Source of the DNA: Leptospira chreensis
Lineage (GTDB): Bacteria; Spirochaetota; Leptospiria; Leptospirales; Leptospiraceae
Direction of reading: 5' to 3'
Assembly: GCF_016919165.1 (NCBI RefSeq)
Contig: NZ_JAFFPS010000069.1
Span: 1-23,504, forward strand
DNA: 23,504 nucleotides
A program made the position numbers and the translations under genes. Within the stretch, counting starts at the first letter, position 1, and each line of letters starts with the position of its first letter. The notes below the pieces were generated by a model. It ran no database searches. It had not been told where the DNA came from and saw nothing but the letters and a program-made list of their open reading frames with translations. Positions 1-7,909 of the stretch are shown in pieces.

Positions 1-218
1 TGGATGGTTTCGGGAGCAATTTTACCTTCCGAAAATAATCCATCAGGATCTGTATTGACACTGGTTTGTCCAAAAAAGGGAATCGAAAGTACGTAAGTGA
101 CAAAGAGTAAAGTAAGCGAAACCAAAATGATTTGGATATTTCTCACAACAGAGACCGGCCTAACTTTTGTTAGGAAGTCTGTCACTTGGGTCATGGAGGA
201 ATCTAAAATGGCTTTCAT
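1..218 (-). CDS. 7TM-HD (PgpH-like) membrane phosphohydrolase, N-terminal part only
   Basis: Partial gene running off the left edge; 72 N-terminal residues are visible. A short polar N-terminus is followed by one membrane helix at about residues 27-48, then the start of an exported region containing GKIAPETI. That motif resembles the 'G-x-[IV]-A-P-x-x-I' opening of the extracellular domain in 7TM-HD proteins of the PgpH family, known as cyclic-di-AMP phosphodiesterases. The catalytic HD domain would lie outside the window, so activity cannot be judged. The ATG at 218 overlaps the phoH stop as ATGA, which implies translational coupling. A second in-frame ATG sits at residue 9. A phoH/7TM-HD pair is a common bacterial gene order and supports the call. 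Family assignment is likely but rests on a fragment. Confidence 0.65.
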   Translation of the reverse strand, partial: MKAILDSSMTQVTDFLTKVRPVSVVRNIQIILVSLTLLFVTYVLSIPFFGQTSVNTDPDGLFSEGKIAPETI

Positions 219-1222
219 GGTTTTTTGGAGAATAAACTCTCGTTTTCTTCAAATCGTCTGACAATGGATTCGACGATCGGGTGGCGTGTAATATCCTCCC
301 TTCCAAAGAAAATCGTTTCAATTCCATTCAGATTTCGAAGAGTATAAACAGTTTTTTCGAGTCCCGACCGACCATGAGCCAAATCGATTTGGGTGGCATC
401 CCCTGAGATCGCCATTTTAGAATTTTTCCCAAACCGAGTGAGAAACATTTTTAATTGAGGCAAAGTACAGTTCTGCGCTTCATCTAAAATAATAAAGGAA
501 TGAGAGAGAGTCCTTCCTCTCATAAAAGCAATGGGAGCAATTTCAATTTTACCGACTTGTAAGTATTCGCTTGTTTTTTCAAAACCAATACATTCGTGTA
601 ACGCGTCATAGATGGGGCGTAGATATGGATTTACTTTTTGGGTCAAATCACCCGGTAAAAATCCCAAATTCTCTCCCGCTTCTACGGCAGGACGAGTGAG
701 GATGAGCCGATCGACTTCCCCTGTTTGCATCATTCGGCAAGCGGAGGCTATGGATAAGAATGTTTTACCAGTTCCGGCAGGACCCATAGCAATGGTGATG
801 TAGTTTTTATGAAGGCTATCGACAAAACTTTCCTGGTTTTTGGTGCGAGGAAAGATAGGTTTCCCTTTAAAGGTAACAAAGATTTTGTCTCTCGGAGTCC
901 AAGTCTCTCCTTCTTTTTGAAAATCAGAAGAACCAGGCGTGGGCCAACCACCACTCGAATCTTTTACCTTATTCACTAAGTAATCAATATCAAAAAAGGA
1001 ATAGTCGGACTTGTCTGGTCTACGTTTGAAATTTTCTTCCACTTTATGGAAGGTATCCAAGGCAACTTGGACTTGGTCCTCGCTTCCTTGGATGATGAGA
1101 GATTTTCCTCTGGGGATGAGTTTTACATTGAGGCGACTTTCCCATAACGGGAGTTTGCTGTCTCCAATCCCACATACAGTTTGGTAGAGGGATTCTTCCT
1201 GAAATGTAAAACTTTCATCCAT
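215..1222 (-). CDS. phoH: PhoH-family ATPase (PhoH/PhoL type)
   Basis: Cytoplasmic P-loop ATPase of 335 residues, usual for the family, with a KH-like N-terminal part (about residues 1-70). The ATPase domain shows Walker A GPAGTGKT at 147-154, the family block [15 protein letters not shown] at 177-191, Walker B IILDEAQN at 244-251 and GDATQID at 274-280. In that last motif most relatives have 'GDxTQxDLP'; here the Pro is replaced (DLAHG). PhoH-like proteins are linked to RNA metabolism and often sit beside the YbeY endoribonuclease; ybeY is not visible here and would be expected beyond the left edge. The ATG start lies one base after the aspS stop and has no obvious Shine-Dalgarno sequence, so it is probably translated by coupling. 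The stop overlaps the next gene by 4 bases. Identification is secure; the exact cellular role of the family is not. Confidence 0.95.
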   Translation of the reverse strand: MDESFTFQEESLYQTVCGIGDSKLPLWESRLNVKLIPRGKSLIIQGSEDQVQVALDTFHKVEENFKRRPDKSDYSFFDIDYLVNKVKDSSGGWPTPGSSDFQKEGETWTPRDKIFVTFKGKPIFPRTKNQESFVDSLHKNYITIAMGPAGTGKTFLSIASACRMMQTGEVDRLILTRPAVEAGENLGFLPGDLTQKVNPYLRPIYDALHECIGFEKTSEYLQVGKIEIAPIAFMRGRTLSHSFIILDEAQNCTLPQLKMFLTRFGKNSKMAISGDATQIDLAHGRSGLEKTVYTLRNLNGIETIFFGREDITRHPIVESIVRRFEENESLFSKKP

Positions 1223-1223
1223 A

Positions 1224-3029
1224 TTAGATAGTGACTACCCTGAGTTTTAATTCTTCTAGTTGTTTGGCGTCCACTGACCCCGGTGCTTCACTCATCATAC
1301 AAGTTCCTTTTTGTGTTTTTGGGAAAGCGATGACATCACGAATGGAAATTCCTCCCGTAAGTAACATCATAATCCGATCCACACCAAAAGCAATTCCCCC
1401 ATGAGGTGGCGCACCAAAAGAAAGGGCATCGAGTAAAAATCCAAATTTGGATTTTGCCTCTTCTTCTCCGATTCCAATCGCTTCCAAAACTAGGCTTTGG
1501 ATTTCTGGATTGTGAATCCGAATCGAACCCCCACCAATTTCTGTTCCATTCAAAACTAGATCATAAGCTTTAGCACCTATCGTAGAAAGGTCAACTGATT
1601 TCCCAGCTTTCCAATCGCGAAGTTTGTCGAAGTCTTCTTCTTTTGGTGAAGTGAATGGATGGTGGAGGAAGGTCCAGGTTTTAGTCGCTTCATCCAATTC
1701 AAACATAGGAAAATCCACTACCCAATGGAAACTATAAGGAACCTTAGGTGGATCGTATTTATCAGATAATTTCAAACGAAGAGCGCCGAGTGAGGCATTC
1801 ACAATCTTAGAAGAATCGGCTCCAAAGAAAACCATATCCCCTTCTTTCGAACCGACGGCTTTTGCAATCGCTTCCAGGGCTTCAGGAGTGAAACGTTTGG
1901 TGATGGTGGACTCGAGTCCATTTGCTCCGTGTTTCATATAAGCAAGGCCTTTGGCTCGGAAATCCCGTGACAACCAACCCGTTAGGTCTTCGATCTCTTT
2001 ACGAGAAATCACAGAACCACCAGGAACACAAATGGCCTTCACCACTCCGCCACCAGAAACAGCAGCACTGAATACTTGGAAGTCCGCATCTTTCACAATC
2101 TCGGATACATTCACAAGTTTCATTCCAAAACGGATGTCTGGTTTGTCTGATCCGTATTCTTCCATCGCCACATGATAGGGCATGGTCATAAAAGGAGCAT
2201 TCAGTTCTAAATTAAAAACTTTCTTTAAGGAATGTGTCCACATCGCCTCAATCTCAGTACGGATGTCCTCTTCGGTGACAAAAGAAAACTCCATATCGAG
2301 TTGTGTGAACTCAGGCTGGCGGTCCGCACGTAAGTCTTCATCTCGAAAACATTTTACAATTTGGAAGTAACGTTCCATTCCCCCAATCATAAGAATTTGT
2401 TTGAAGAGTTGAGGAGATTGTGGGAGAGCATAAAACTCACCCGCATTCAAACGAGAAGGAACAAGGAAATCACGAGCTCCTTCGGGAGTGGATTTATTTA
2501 AAATGGGAGTTTCGATTTCTAAAAAGGATTTGCTGTCTAAATATTCACGAAGAGCAAATGTTAGTTTGTGGCGCAAAACCAAACGATCGCGAAGTTCTTC
2601 ACGACGCATATCAAGATATCGATACTTCAAACGAATTTCTTCCCCAGAAGGATCAAACTCATCCAAAGTAAAAGGAGGAGTTTTGGAGGTATTTAAAATT
2701 TCTACAGCTTCGGCAATTAACTCGTATTTGCCGGTTTCCATTTTAGGATTGATAGACTCAGCATCGCGAAGCGAAAGTTTTCCTTTCACAGCAATCACAA
2801 ACTCGGAACGAATTTTTTCTACTTTAGAGAAGTCATCGCCTAAGATTTCTTTACGAGCTACAATTTGTAAAATTCCAGAACGATCCCGAAGATCAATAAA
2901 GATCACTCCCCCTTGATCGCGGTAACGGAAAGCCCATCCAGAAAGGAATAAAGTTTTACCGACAGATGCATCCGATACACTCGTTGCACGAATTCTATTT
3001 TTATATTCGGAACTAACCCACTGATTCAA
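1224..3029 (-). CDS. aspS: Aspartyl-tRNA synthetase (class II)
   Basis: Charges tRNA with aspartate in the cytoplasm. At 601 residues it has the full bacterial architecture: N-terminal OB anticodon-binding domain (about 20-115), class II catalytic core split by the bacterial GAD insertion (about 290-420), and C-terminal catalytic remainder. Visible landmarks are YRYLDMRR at 137-143, QSPQLFKQ at 204-211, motif 2 [18 protein letters not shown] at 228-245, HHPFTSPK at 456-463, and motif 3 [12 protein letters not shown] at 545-556. The start is TTG at 3029, supported by GAGG seven bases upstream; no nearby ATG fits the family N-terminus. It lies 12 bases after dnaB and 1 base before phoH. Residues at the positions reported to separate discriminating from non-discriminating enzymes appear to be Gln39 and Ser92, matching neither textbook pair, so specificity for tRNA-Asp alone is undecided. 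Confidence 0.98.
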   Translation of the reverse strand: MNQWVSSEYKNRIRATSVSDASVGKTLFLSGWAFRYRDQGGVIFIDLRDRSGILQIVARKEILGDDFSKVEKIRSEFVIAVKGKLSLRDAESINPKMETGKYELIAEAVEILNTSKTPPFTLDEFDPSGEEIRLKYRYLDMRREELRDRLVLRHKLTFALREYLDSKSFLEIETPILNKSTPEGARDFLVPSRLNAGEFYALPQSPQLFKQILMIGGMERYFQIVKCFRDEDLRADRQPEFTQLDMEFSFVTEEDIRTEIEAMWTHSLKKVFNLELNAPFMTMPYHVAMEEYGSDKPDIRFGMKLVNVSEIVKDADFQVFSAAVSGGGVVKAICVPGGSVISRKEIEDLTGWLSRDFRAKGLAYMKHGANGLESTITKRFTPEALEAIAKAVGSKEGDMVFFGADSSKIVNASLGALRLKLSDKYDPPKVPYSFHWVVDFPMFELDEATKTWTFLHHPFTSPKEEDFDKLRDWKAGKSVDLSTIGAKAYDLVLNGTEIGGGSIRIHNPEIQSLVLEAIGIGEEEAKSKFGFLLDALSFGAPPHGGIAFGVDRIMMLLTGGISIRDVIAFPKTQKGTCMMSEAPGSVDAKQLEELKLRVVTI

Positions 3030-3036
3030 TTGAAAA

Positions 3037-3040
3037 CCTC
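3037..3040 (-). promoter_or_regulatory. Ribosome binding site fixing the TTG start of aspS
   Basis: GAGG on the minus strand, separated by 7 bases from the TTG at 3029. It lies just downstream of the dnaB stop codon at 3042-3044. It is the reason for choosing the non-ATG start, since no ATG candidate exists near the expected N-terminus. Confidence 0.7.
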
Positions 3041-3041
3041 T

Positions 3042-4385
3042 TTATAATGGAACGTTGTCGAAACGGCTGATCTTCGGATTGAACATCAATGGAAAATCTG
3101 CCGTAGCACCCGCTCTGTTTTTGGCGATGATGATCTCAGCCATTCCCCTTTTGTTTGGGTCAAGCTCTTCGGGAGGTTTCACCATTTCCTCCCGATATAT
3201 AAAACATACAATGTCCGCATCCTGCTCAATGGCACCTGACTCCCGTAAGTCGGAAAGTTGTGGCCTTTGGTCTTTGGAGCGGTTCTCAATGGAACGATTC
3301 ATCTGCGATAAAGCGATGACGGGGCATCCCACTTCCCTTGCCATTTGTTTCAGTCCCCGGGAAATATTGGCAACCTCTTGTTGCCTTCCCCCCATCGCAG
3401 CTTTCGGATCACTCATGAGCTGCAAGTAGTCCACAATCACAAGCCCTACTTCTTCCGTTGTGCGAAGTTGGCGGAGCCTTGCCGAAAATTCTTGGATAGT
3501 CAAATATCCAGAATCATCAATGTACAAACTTGCAGATGTGATGTTTCCAATACTGTCTTTGAGTTGGGTCATCTGTGCGGAAGTGAGTGTTCCTGCTTTT
3601 AAGGCGTAGGAATCAATCCTTGCATCCGCACTGATCAGTTTCAAAAGTAATTCGATCCGACTCATCTCTAGAGAAAAGATAACAACCGTTTTACGCTCTT
3701 TGAGAGCTGCGTTTGCCGCAATATTCAAAGCAAATGTTGTTTTCCCGTTACCAGGACGGGCCGCAAGGATCATAAGTTCATGTGACTTAAGACCTGTGGT
3801 TGCCAGATCCAGGCCGGTAAAATGGGTTTTTAATCCATTGATTCCACCCGTTCCACTTTGGCTTGCCGCCACCACATTTTTGATATAATCAATGAGTGCG
3901 TTGGCATCATCTTTTACTTTTCGTAAACCTTTGGATCTCTCTTGGCGAGAGATGTCCATTAGCGACTGTTCTACGAGACTGAATACAGAATCGTTTTCTC
4001 CAGGTTCTATTTTGACTTTATCAATGGCTTGGTTTAATGCTTCAACATACTTACGACGGTCAGAGATACGTTTGACACGACGGACATAGTATTCTAGGGG
4101 TTGGAAAGGAACGGTATCTTTGTAGAGAGAAGTAATGTATTCCAAGTCACGGGATTCATCTTTAAAAAGACGTTTTTCCCGCATTTGGTTTGTGACCGTA
4201 ACTAGGTCAATGTTTGTCCCTTCACCGATAAGGTCTGTAACGGCTTCAAAGACACGCCGGTGGCTATCCATATAGAAGTCATCCGGGCTTAGACCTAAGT
4301 CTTCCTGCCCGGCTACCCCTCTCATAAGTAGGTAACCGATTAAGTTCTTCTCAGACTCTATCTCCTGAAGGGGGTTAGAATTCAT
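3042..4385 (-). CDS. dnaB: Replicative DNA helicase DnaB
   Basis: Hexameric 5'-3' helicase that unwinds DNA at the replication fork and recruits primase. At 447 residues it is normal length, with no intein. The N-terminal primase-interaction domain covers about 5-105, then a linker, then the RecA-like ATPase domain with Walker A ARPGNGKT at 209-216, FSLEMS at 237-242, Walker B IVDYLQLM at 317-324, and the conserved blocks LSQMNRS (359-365) and [13 protein letters not shown] (379-391). The ATG start at 4385 has no visible Shine-Dalgarno sequence, so expression may depend on read-through from rplI, whose stop is 21 bases upstream. Placement after rplI is the classic bacterial order rpsF-ssb-rpsR-rplI-dnaB. 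Confidence 0.98.
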   Translation of the reverse strand: MNSNPLQEIESEKNLIGYLLMRGVAGQEDLGLSPDDFYMDSHRRVFEAVTDLIGEGTNIDLVTVTNQMREKRLFKDESRDLEYITSLYKDTVPFQPLEYYVRRVKRISDRRKYVEALNQAIDKVKIEPGENDSVFSLVEQSLMDISRQERSKGLRKVKDDANALIDYIKNVVAASQSGTGGINGLKTHFTGLDLATTGLKSHELMILAARPGNGKTTFALNIAANAALKERKTVVIFSLEMSRIELLLKLISADARIDSYALKAGTLTSAQMTQLKDSIGNITSASLYIDDSGYLTIQEFSARLRQLRTTEEVGLVIVDYLQLMSDPKAAMGGRQQEVANISRGLKQMAREVGCPVIALSQMNRSIENRSKDQRPQLSDLRESGAIEQDADIVCFIYREEMVKPPEELDPNKRGMAEIIIAKNRAGATADFPLMFNPKISRFDNVPL

Positions 4386-4406
4386 CGAAAAAGCGTTAGC
4401 GTAAAA

Positions 4407-4853
4407 CTATGTTTGGCCGACGACTTTAACTATGATTTGAGGAACAACACCTTCAGCCAAACGAACTTTAATTTTAAATTCGCCTACTGACTTAATTGGC
4501 TCACCTAAATCTAACTTGCGTTTGTCGAGTTCTACTCCAGTGTTTTTGATTGCGAGTGCAATATCATTTGCTGTTACAGAACCGAAAAGTTTGTCGTTCT
4601 CACCCACTTTCACTTTTATCTCGTAAGTTTTACCTTCGATAGAAGAAGAAAGTTCTTTCATCACTTTCACGCGTTTGTCGCGTTTTAGTTCTGCAAGTTT
4701 CTTTTGGTGAACTGCGGCTTTTGTGTTTCCATCATTTGCACGGACTGCAAATCTTCTAGGAATGAGGAAGTTACGCGCATAACCGTCAGCAACTTCTTTC
4801 ACATCACCAGCATCACCAAGATTCAATACATCTTTTTGCAATACAACTTTCAT
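4407..4853 (-). CDS. rplI: 50S ribosomal protein bL9
   Basis: Large-subunit protein of 148 residues, standard length. It has the two-lobed layout: an N-terminal rRNA-binding domain with the signature GDAGDVKEVADGYARNFLIP at about 13-32, a long charged connecting helix (about 40-75, rich in Lys, Ala and Glu), and a C-terminal domain ending in a beta-rich segment. The start is supported by AGGAG six bases upstream of the ATG. It sits 9 bases after rpsR and 21 bases before dnaB in one transcription unit. Nothing unusual is seen in the protein. Confidence 0.98.
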   Translation of the reverse strand: MKVVLQKDVLNLGDAGDVKEVADGYARNFLIPRRFAVRANDGNTKAAVHQKKLAELKRDKRVKVMKELSSSIEGKTYEIKVKVGENDKLFGSVTANDIALAIKNTGVELDKRKLDLGEPIKSVGEFKIKVRLAEGVVPQIIVKVVGQT

Positions 4854-4862
4854 CCGTTACTC

Positions 4863-5207
4863 CTACAGAACTTTAAACGGCAATAAGCCGATAGATCTGG
4901 ATTTTCTGATTTCACGAGCTAGAGCTCTTTGGTGTTTGCCACAAGTTCCAGTGATTCTTCTTGGAATGATTTTACCACGGTTGGTAACAAATCTTTCTAA
5001 GATGTCTACTCGTTTGTAATCAAGCCCTGCAAGTAAGGCTTTATCAGCGCAGAACTTACATACTTTCTTTTTATATTTTGCGTTTTTACGACCGAATTTG
5101 CCTTCTCCGTCTTTACCACGGAAACCGCCTTTTTCGTCGTCTTCCAACCCGTCCATACTCTCGCGGGAATCTGTTCTTGTATCATCAATATTTGCTGTTT
5201 CGCTCAT
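4863..5207 (-). CDS. rpsR: 30S ribosomal protein bS18 with an acidic N-terminal extension
   Basis: Small-subunit protein that pairs with bS6. The conserved bS18 core starts near residue 44 (KYKKKVC) and runs to the C-terminus, about 70 residues. It carries Cys50/Cys53 and Cys89/His92, which looks like the zinc-binding (C+) form described for bS18. Before it lies a 43-residue hydrophilic extension rich in Asp, Glu, Gly and Lys that most bS18 proteins lack. Two ATGs are possible: 5213 and 5207. The AGG of the leader is only 2 bases from the first but 8 from the second, so 5207 is preferred (114 residues). It lies 12 bases after ssb and 9 before rplI. Confidence 0.96.
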   Translation of the reverse strand: MSETANIDDTRTDSRESMDGLEDDEKGGFRGKDGEGKFGRKNAKYKKKVCKFCADKALLAGLDYKRVDILERFVTNRGKIIPRRITGTCGKHQRALAREIRKSRSIGLLPFKVL

Positions 5208-5219
5208 TGTCATAACCTA

Positions 5220-5663
5220 TCAAAAAGGAATGTCGTCATCACCGGCTGGATAATCATCATAACCACTACTTACGCCGGAATCATAAGAATTGGAACTTTC
5301 AGAACGGTCTGCACCCGATCCACCGCCGCCTTGTCCTTGTCCGCCCAGTAATTGTGCGGATTCGACATAGACTCGGATTTTAGAGGCTTTTTTGCCTTCA
5401 GGAGTTTCCCAGGACTGTTGTTGAAGTCTACCTTCGATCGCTACTTGTTTTCCCTTGCCAGCATATTGTTTTAATATGTCAGCGAGTCGGCCCCATGCAA
5501 CACAGTCAAAATAATGAGTTTCCTCTTTCTTTTCACCGTTAGTCACATAAACTCTGTTATTCGCAATTGAAAAATTGACAACAGAACTTCCGTTCACCGA
5601 TTTAAATTCCGGATCACGGGTCATTCGACCGATTATAAGTATTTTGTTGAGATCGTTAGCCAT
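5220..5663 (-). CDS. ssb: Single-stranded DNA-binding protein
   Basis: Tetrameric SSB that coats single-stranded DNA during replication, repair and recombination. It is 147 residues. The OB-fold spans about 1-106, with the typical opening NKILIIGRMTRDPEF and the central block HYFDCVAWGRLAD. A Gly/Ser-rich, low-complexity linker follows (about 107-138), then the acidic tail ending DDDIPF, the conserved C-terminal tip that docks partner proteins. The ATG at 5663 lies inside the end of rpsF (8-base overlap), which suggests coupled translation. Its position between the two interacting ribosomal proteins bS6 and bS18 is the usual bacterial arrangement. Confidence 0.98.
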   Translation of the reverse strand: MANDLNKILIIGRMTRDPEFKSVNGSSVVNFSIANNRVYVTNGEKKEETHYFDCVAWGRLADILKQYAGKGKQVAIEGRLQQQSWETPEGKKASKIRVYVESAQLLGGQGQGGGGSGADRSESSNSYDSGVSSGYDDYPAGDDDIPF

Positions 5664-5931
5664 TTGCCCTGATTACTAGGGTTTTTAAGATGTTTACATT
5701 GAGTTTAAACTCATGTTCGATCTTAGAGACTTCTGTAGGGGATCCGGAACACTTGATGAGTGTGAAGTGACCTTGTTCGTCTTGTCCAACGGGATGCCAG
5801 AGTCTTTTAGAACCCCAATCCTCTTCGCCTTGGATCGTGAAGTTGTATTTGGAGAGTAAGTCTTTTACTGCAGACTTCGTCTCTTCTACATTACCTTCAC
5901 GAAGAATATTCGTGATTTCGTAGTTTCTCAT
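5656..5931 (-). CDS. rpsF: 30S ribosomal protein bS6
   Basis: Small-subunit protein that forms a heterodimer with bS18. It has 91 residues, at the short end for the family and without the long acidic tail of the E. coli protein. The bS6 fold is recognisable from the opening MRNYEITNILRE, the central WGSKRLWHPV and the GHFTLIKCSG strand. The open frame extends 31 codons further upstream, but ATG 5931 is chosen because AGGAGA lies three bases before it and the family begins here. It is the first gene of the long minus-strand operon and overlaps ssb by 8 bases. Its leader carries a perfect hairpin that could be a regulatory site. Confidence 0.97.
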   Translation of the reverse strand: MRNYEITNILREGNVEETKSAVKDLLSKYNFTIQGEEDWGSKRLWHPVGQDEQGHFTLIKCSGSPTEVSKIEHEFKLNVNILKTLVIRANG

Positions 5932-5934
5932 ATT

Positions 5935-5940
5935 TCTCCT
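5935..5940 (-). promoter_or_regulatory. Strong ribosome binding site of rpsF
   Basis: AGGAGA on the minus strand, three bases upstream of the ATG at 5931. It decides the rpsF start against a longer open frame reaching 6024. Confidence 0.8.
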
Positions 5941-5947
5941 ATGGGTA

Positions 5948-5973
5948 TACCTACATAGAAACACTTGTAGGTA
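5948..5973 (-). promoter_or_regulatory. Hairpin in the rpsF leader, candidate autoregulatory element
   Basis: A perfect inverted repeat, TACCTACA, a 10-base loop, then TGTAGGTA, lies 7 bases upstream of the rpsF Shine-Dalgarno sequence. It is not followed by a T-run, so it does not look like a terminator. In many bacteria the rpsF leader folds into a hairpin bound by the bS6:bS18 dimer to repress its own operon. The known motif carries a conserved CCG, which I do not see here. The position fits, but the role is inferred. Confidence 0.4.
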
Positions 5974-5978
5974 GAAGA

Positions 5979-6008
5979 ATTTGTTAGTTTCCACTAGGGT
6001 TTTGCCAA
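5979..6008 (-). promoter_or_regulatory. Possible promoter of the rpsF operon
   Basis: On the minus strand, TTGGCA (6003-6008, one mismatch to the -35 consensus) is followed 16 bases later by a weak -10 candidate, TAACAAAT (5979-5986). Transcription would then start close to the leader hairpin. The -10 matches only about half the consensus, so this is tentative. Confidence 0.25.
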
Positions 6009-6023
6009 TGGGGGCATGGGTCA

Positions 6024-6806
6024 ATGGAATTTCTTCTTGGAGTTCCCAAACCCTTCCATTTCCATGTAATTTCTAACATTTTTATGGGTGAAAAATCAAA
6101 TTTTCCAGAAGTTTGGGGCCTGGGACTTGGCCTATTTTTAGCACTATATGCTGGTTTTTTAAACCACATCACCCCGAAAGAACCGGCTCTCGACAACCAC
6201 TCCGGATTTGAATCCACCCTACTCGGCCTCGAGATGGCAGAAACCCCCAAACAAGTCCAAGACCTAATTGGAATCCCAGACACCATTGATTTTTTCCACC
6301 TCTCCTCCGAATACCGAAGGGTACATTATTTTGACTTTGGGTTTATCTTCTGTTATTTGGCCTTTCTCACTTATACAGGCCATTATGCCGGAAGGAAGGT
6401 GCGACCGATCTTTTTAAAGATCTTTATGGGAATGGTTTTACTTCTAGTGATCGCAGGATTTGCGGACTTAATCGAAAACATTTTAATCCTAAATGTTCTG
6501 GATGCAAAAACAGCCGAAGAGATGGCACCCTCACTGGAATATCTAAAACCCACATCACAATTAAAATGGTTTTGTTTGTTTGGATACCTGGCGATCGTCT
6601 CCGTTTACTTCTGGTTATATGAAAAAGGTTGGATTTTACGGACCGCATCCATTCTATTTTTTACCGGTTTTTTCTTGCAGTTGTTTTCGATTTATAAAAC
6701 CAATTTACTCGAACTTAGTTTTCCTTTTTTTGCGGTGGGACTTGTTTGCAGTTGGTTCCACTACGGCTTTAGTTTGGCCTTTAGTTCCTTATCTAAAAAA
6801 ACATAA
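6024..6806 (+). CDS. Unrecognised six-helix membrane protein
   Basis: Protein of 260 residues that I do not recognise. Hydrophobic segments suggest about six membrane helices at roughly 30-48, 102-121, 129-157, 182-199, 205-223 and 229-247. A hydrophilic loop (about 50-100) lies between the first two helices. The third contains charged or polar residues (FADLIENIL) that could be functional. The ATG at 6024 has a G-rich stretch about 10 bases upstream; the next Met is residue 21 with no Shine-Dalgarno sequence. It is divergent from rpsF (92 bases between starts), and its last 46 bases overlap the 3' end of the capA-like gene on the other strand. Codon use looks coding throughout. No function is proposed. 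Confidence 0.8.
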   Translation: MEFLLGVPKPFHFHVISNIFMGEKSNFPEVWGLGLGLFLALYAGFLNHITPKEPALDNHSGFESTLLGLEMAETPKQVQDLIGIPDTIDFFHLSSEYRRVHYFDFGFIFCYLAFLTYTGHYAGRKVRPIFLKIFMGMVLLLVIAGFADLIENILILNVLDAKTAEEMAPSLEYLKPTSQLKWFCLFGYLAIVSVYFWLYEKGWILRTASILFFTGFFLQLFSIYKTNLLELSFPFFAVGLVCSWFHYGFSLAFSSLSKKT

Positions 6807-7909
6807 CCCCTTCCCCCGGAGATCACAAGTTCTGTTCCGAGTTGTTTACAAAGGATAGAATATTCTTTTAAAAAACTTTCTGCCTCTTTAGGGCCTAAAG
6901 GAAAAAAATAATGATCCCCGGGAAGAGATTGGTGTTTTCCAAAAATTGGAATCACCTCTACAAATTGTAATGTTTCCCCATCAAAATGTAAAACTACAGA
7001 GATATTGTGTTTTAAATATTGGTTTTTGGATCCAAAGAAAAAGTTTCCTAGAGAATAAATCACAACACCTTTCGGGAATACTTCGATTCCTTGTGGCACA
7101 TGCGGGTGGTGACCAATGATGACTTTGTATCCAGCACCTACCAAGTATTTGGCGGCATTTCTTTCCGTATCCATGGGTAGAGGATTGTATTCCACTCCCC
7201 AATGAACAGACAATAGGTTCACCTGACCTGGTTTTGTTTTTTTGATCAAACGTTCTGCGGTTCCCACACGAAAGTAGGCCGCACCAGGAGATTTGGTTCC
7301 AGAAAAAAGCCTTGTCTCTCCCGTATCAGAAAAAGAAAAAATGCGATACTCTGTATTTTGTTTGGTAACTGTAATCGGAACCAAGGCATCGTCTGTATTT
7401 TTGCCAGCACCCGTACGACGGATTCCAAACTCATCGAGTAGATCCAAGGTATCGAAAAGTCCGTTTTCTCCGAAGTCCATGGTATGATTATTCCCAAGAA
7501 AAACCCCATCAATCCCAAGCATTCGTAAAACCATCAAATCCCTTCTTTCCCCAAAGAATACATAGGACTTTCTTTGGTCCGCGGTTGGAGTTTTGTGAAG
7601 GATGGGTGTTTCTAAATTTAGAAATCGGAAGTCGAAATTCTTAAGAAAACTTGAAAAACTGCGAAAAGAAAAGTATGGATCTTCCGATCGCATCGAATCC
7701 CGCACTCCCCAGTTAAACATCACATCTCCACCAAACCATAATTTGGTGGATTTAGGATATTGAATCGTTTCCCCCGTTTCGGTCCGAAAATGATAAAGGT
7801 CCTTTATGGGGAGTTCTAACTTAGGCTCTTCTGATTCCGGAATGTCCGCAGAAAAAACAAGTAACGGACAAACGAGAACCAGAAGGAAAAAAAATCGAAA
7901 TGAAGACAT
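6761..7909 (-). CDS. CapA-family (PGA_cap) metallophosphoesterase-like exported protein
   Basis: An exported protein of 382 residues with an N-terminal signal peptide (about 1-20, cleavage near VFS-AD). It carries the ordered motifs of the CapA/PGA_cap branch of calcineurin-like metallophosphoesterases: FGGDVMF (59-65), NLE (98-100), GNNHTMDFG (139-147), SVHWG (234-238), IGHHPHVPQG (265-274) and YSLGNF (285-290). These supply the usual metal-binding Asp, Asn and His residues, so it looks enzymatically intact. CapA relatives act in poly-gamma-glutamate capsule export, but many homologues lie outside capsule clusters, and no capBC is seen here. Its ATG directly follows the stop of the upstream lipoprotein gene (TAAATG). 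Its 3' end overlaps the convergent membrane-protein gene by 46 bases. Substrate unknown. Confidence 0.88.
   Translation of the reverse strand: MSSFRFFFLLVLVCPLLVFSADIPESEEPKLELPIKDLYHFRTETGETIQYPKSTKLWFGGDVMFNWGVRDSMRSEDPYFSFRSFSSFLKNFDFRFLNLETPILHKTPTADQRKSYVFFGERRDLMVLRMLGIDGVFLGNNHTMDFGENGLFDTLDLLDEFGIRRTGAGKNTDDALVPITVTKQNTEYRIFSFSDTGETRLFSGTKSPGAAYFRVGTAERLIKKTKPGQVNLLSVHWGVEYNPLPMDTERNAAKYLVGAGYKVIIGHHPHVPQGIEVFPKGVVIYSLGNFFFGSKNQYLKHNISVVLHFDGETLQFVEVIPIFGKHQSLPGDHYFFPLGPKEAESFLKEYSILCKQLGTELVISGGRGYVFLDKELKAKLKP

Noticed and set aside
2488..2916. Plus-strand open frame of 142 codons opposite aspS
   Set aside because: The aspS frame is fully conserved here, and the opposite frame is Ser/Arg/Lys-rich as expected for a shadow.
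5944..5951. GGTATACC palindrome in the rpsF leader as an operator
   Set aside because: It is only 8 bases and overlaps the stronger hairpin; too short to support a protein binding site.
5932..6024. Longer bS6 starting at 6024
   Set aside because: The extra 31 residues do not match bS6, and a strong ribosome binding site precedes ATG 5931.
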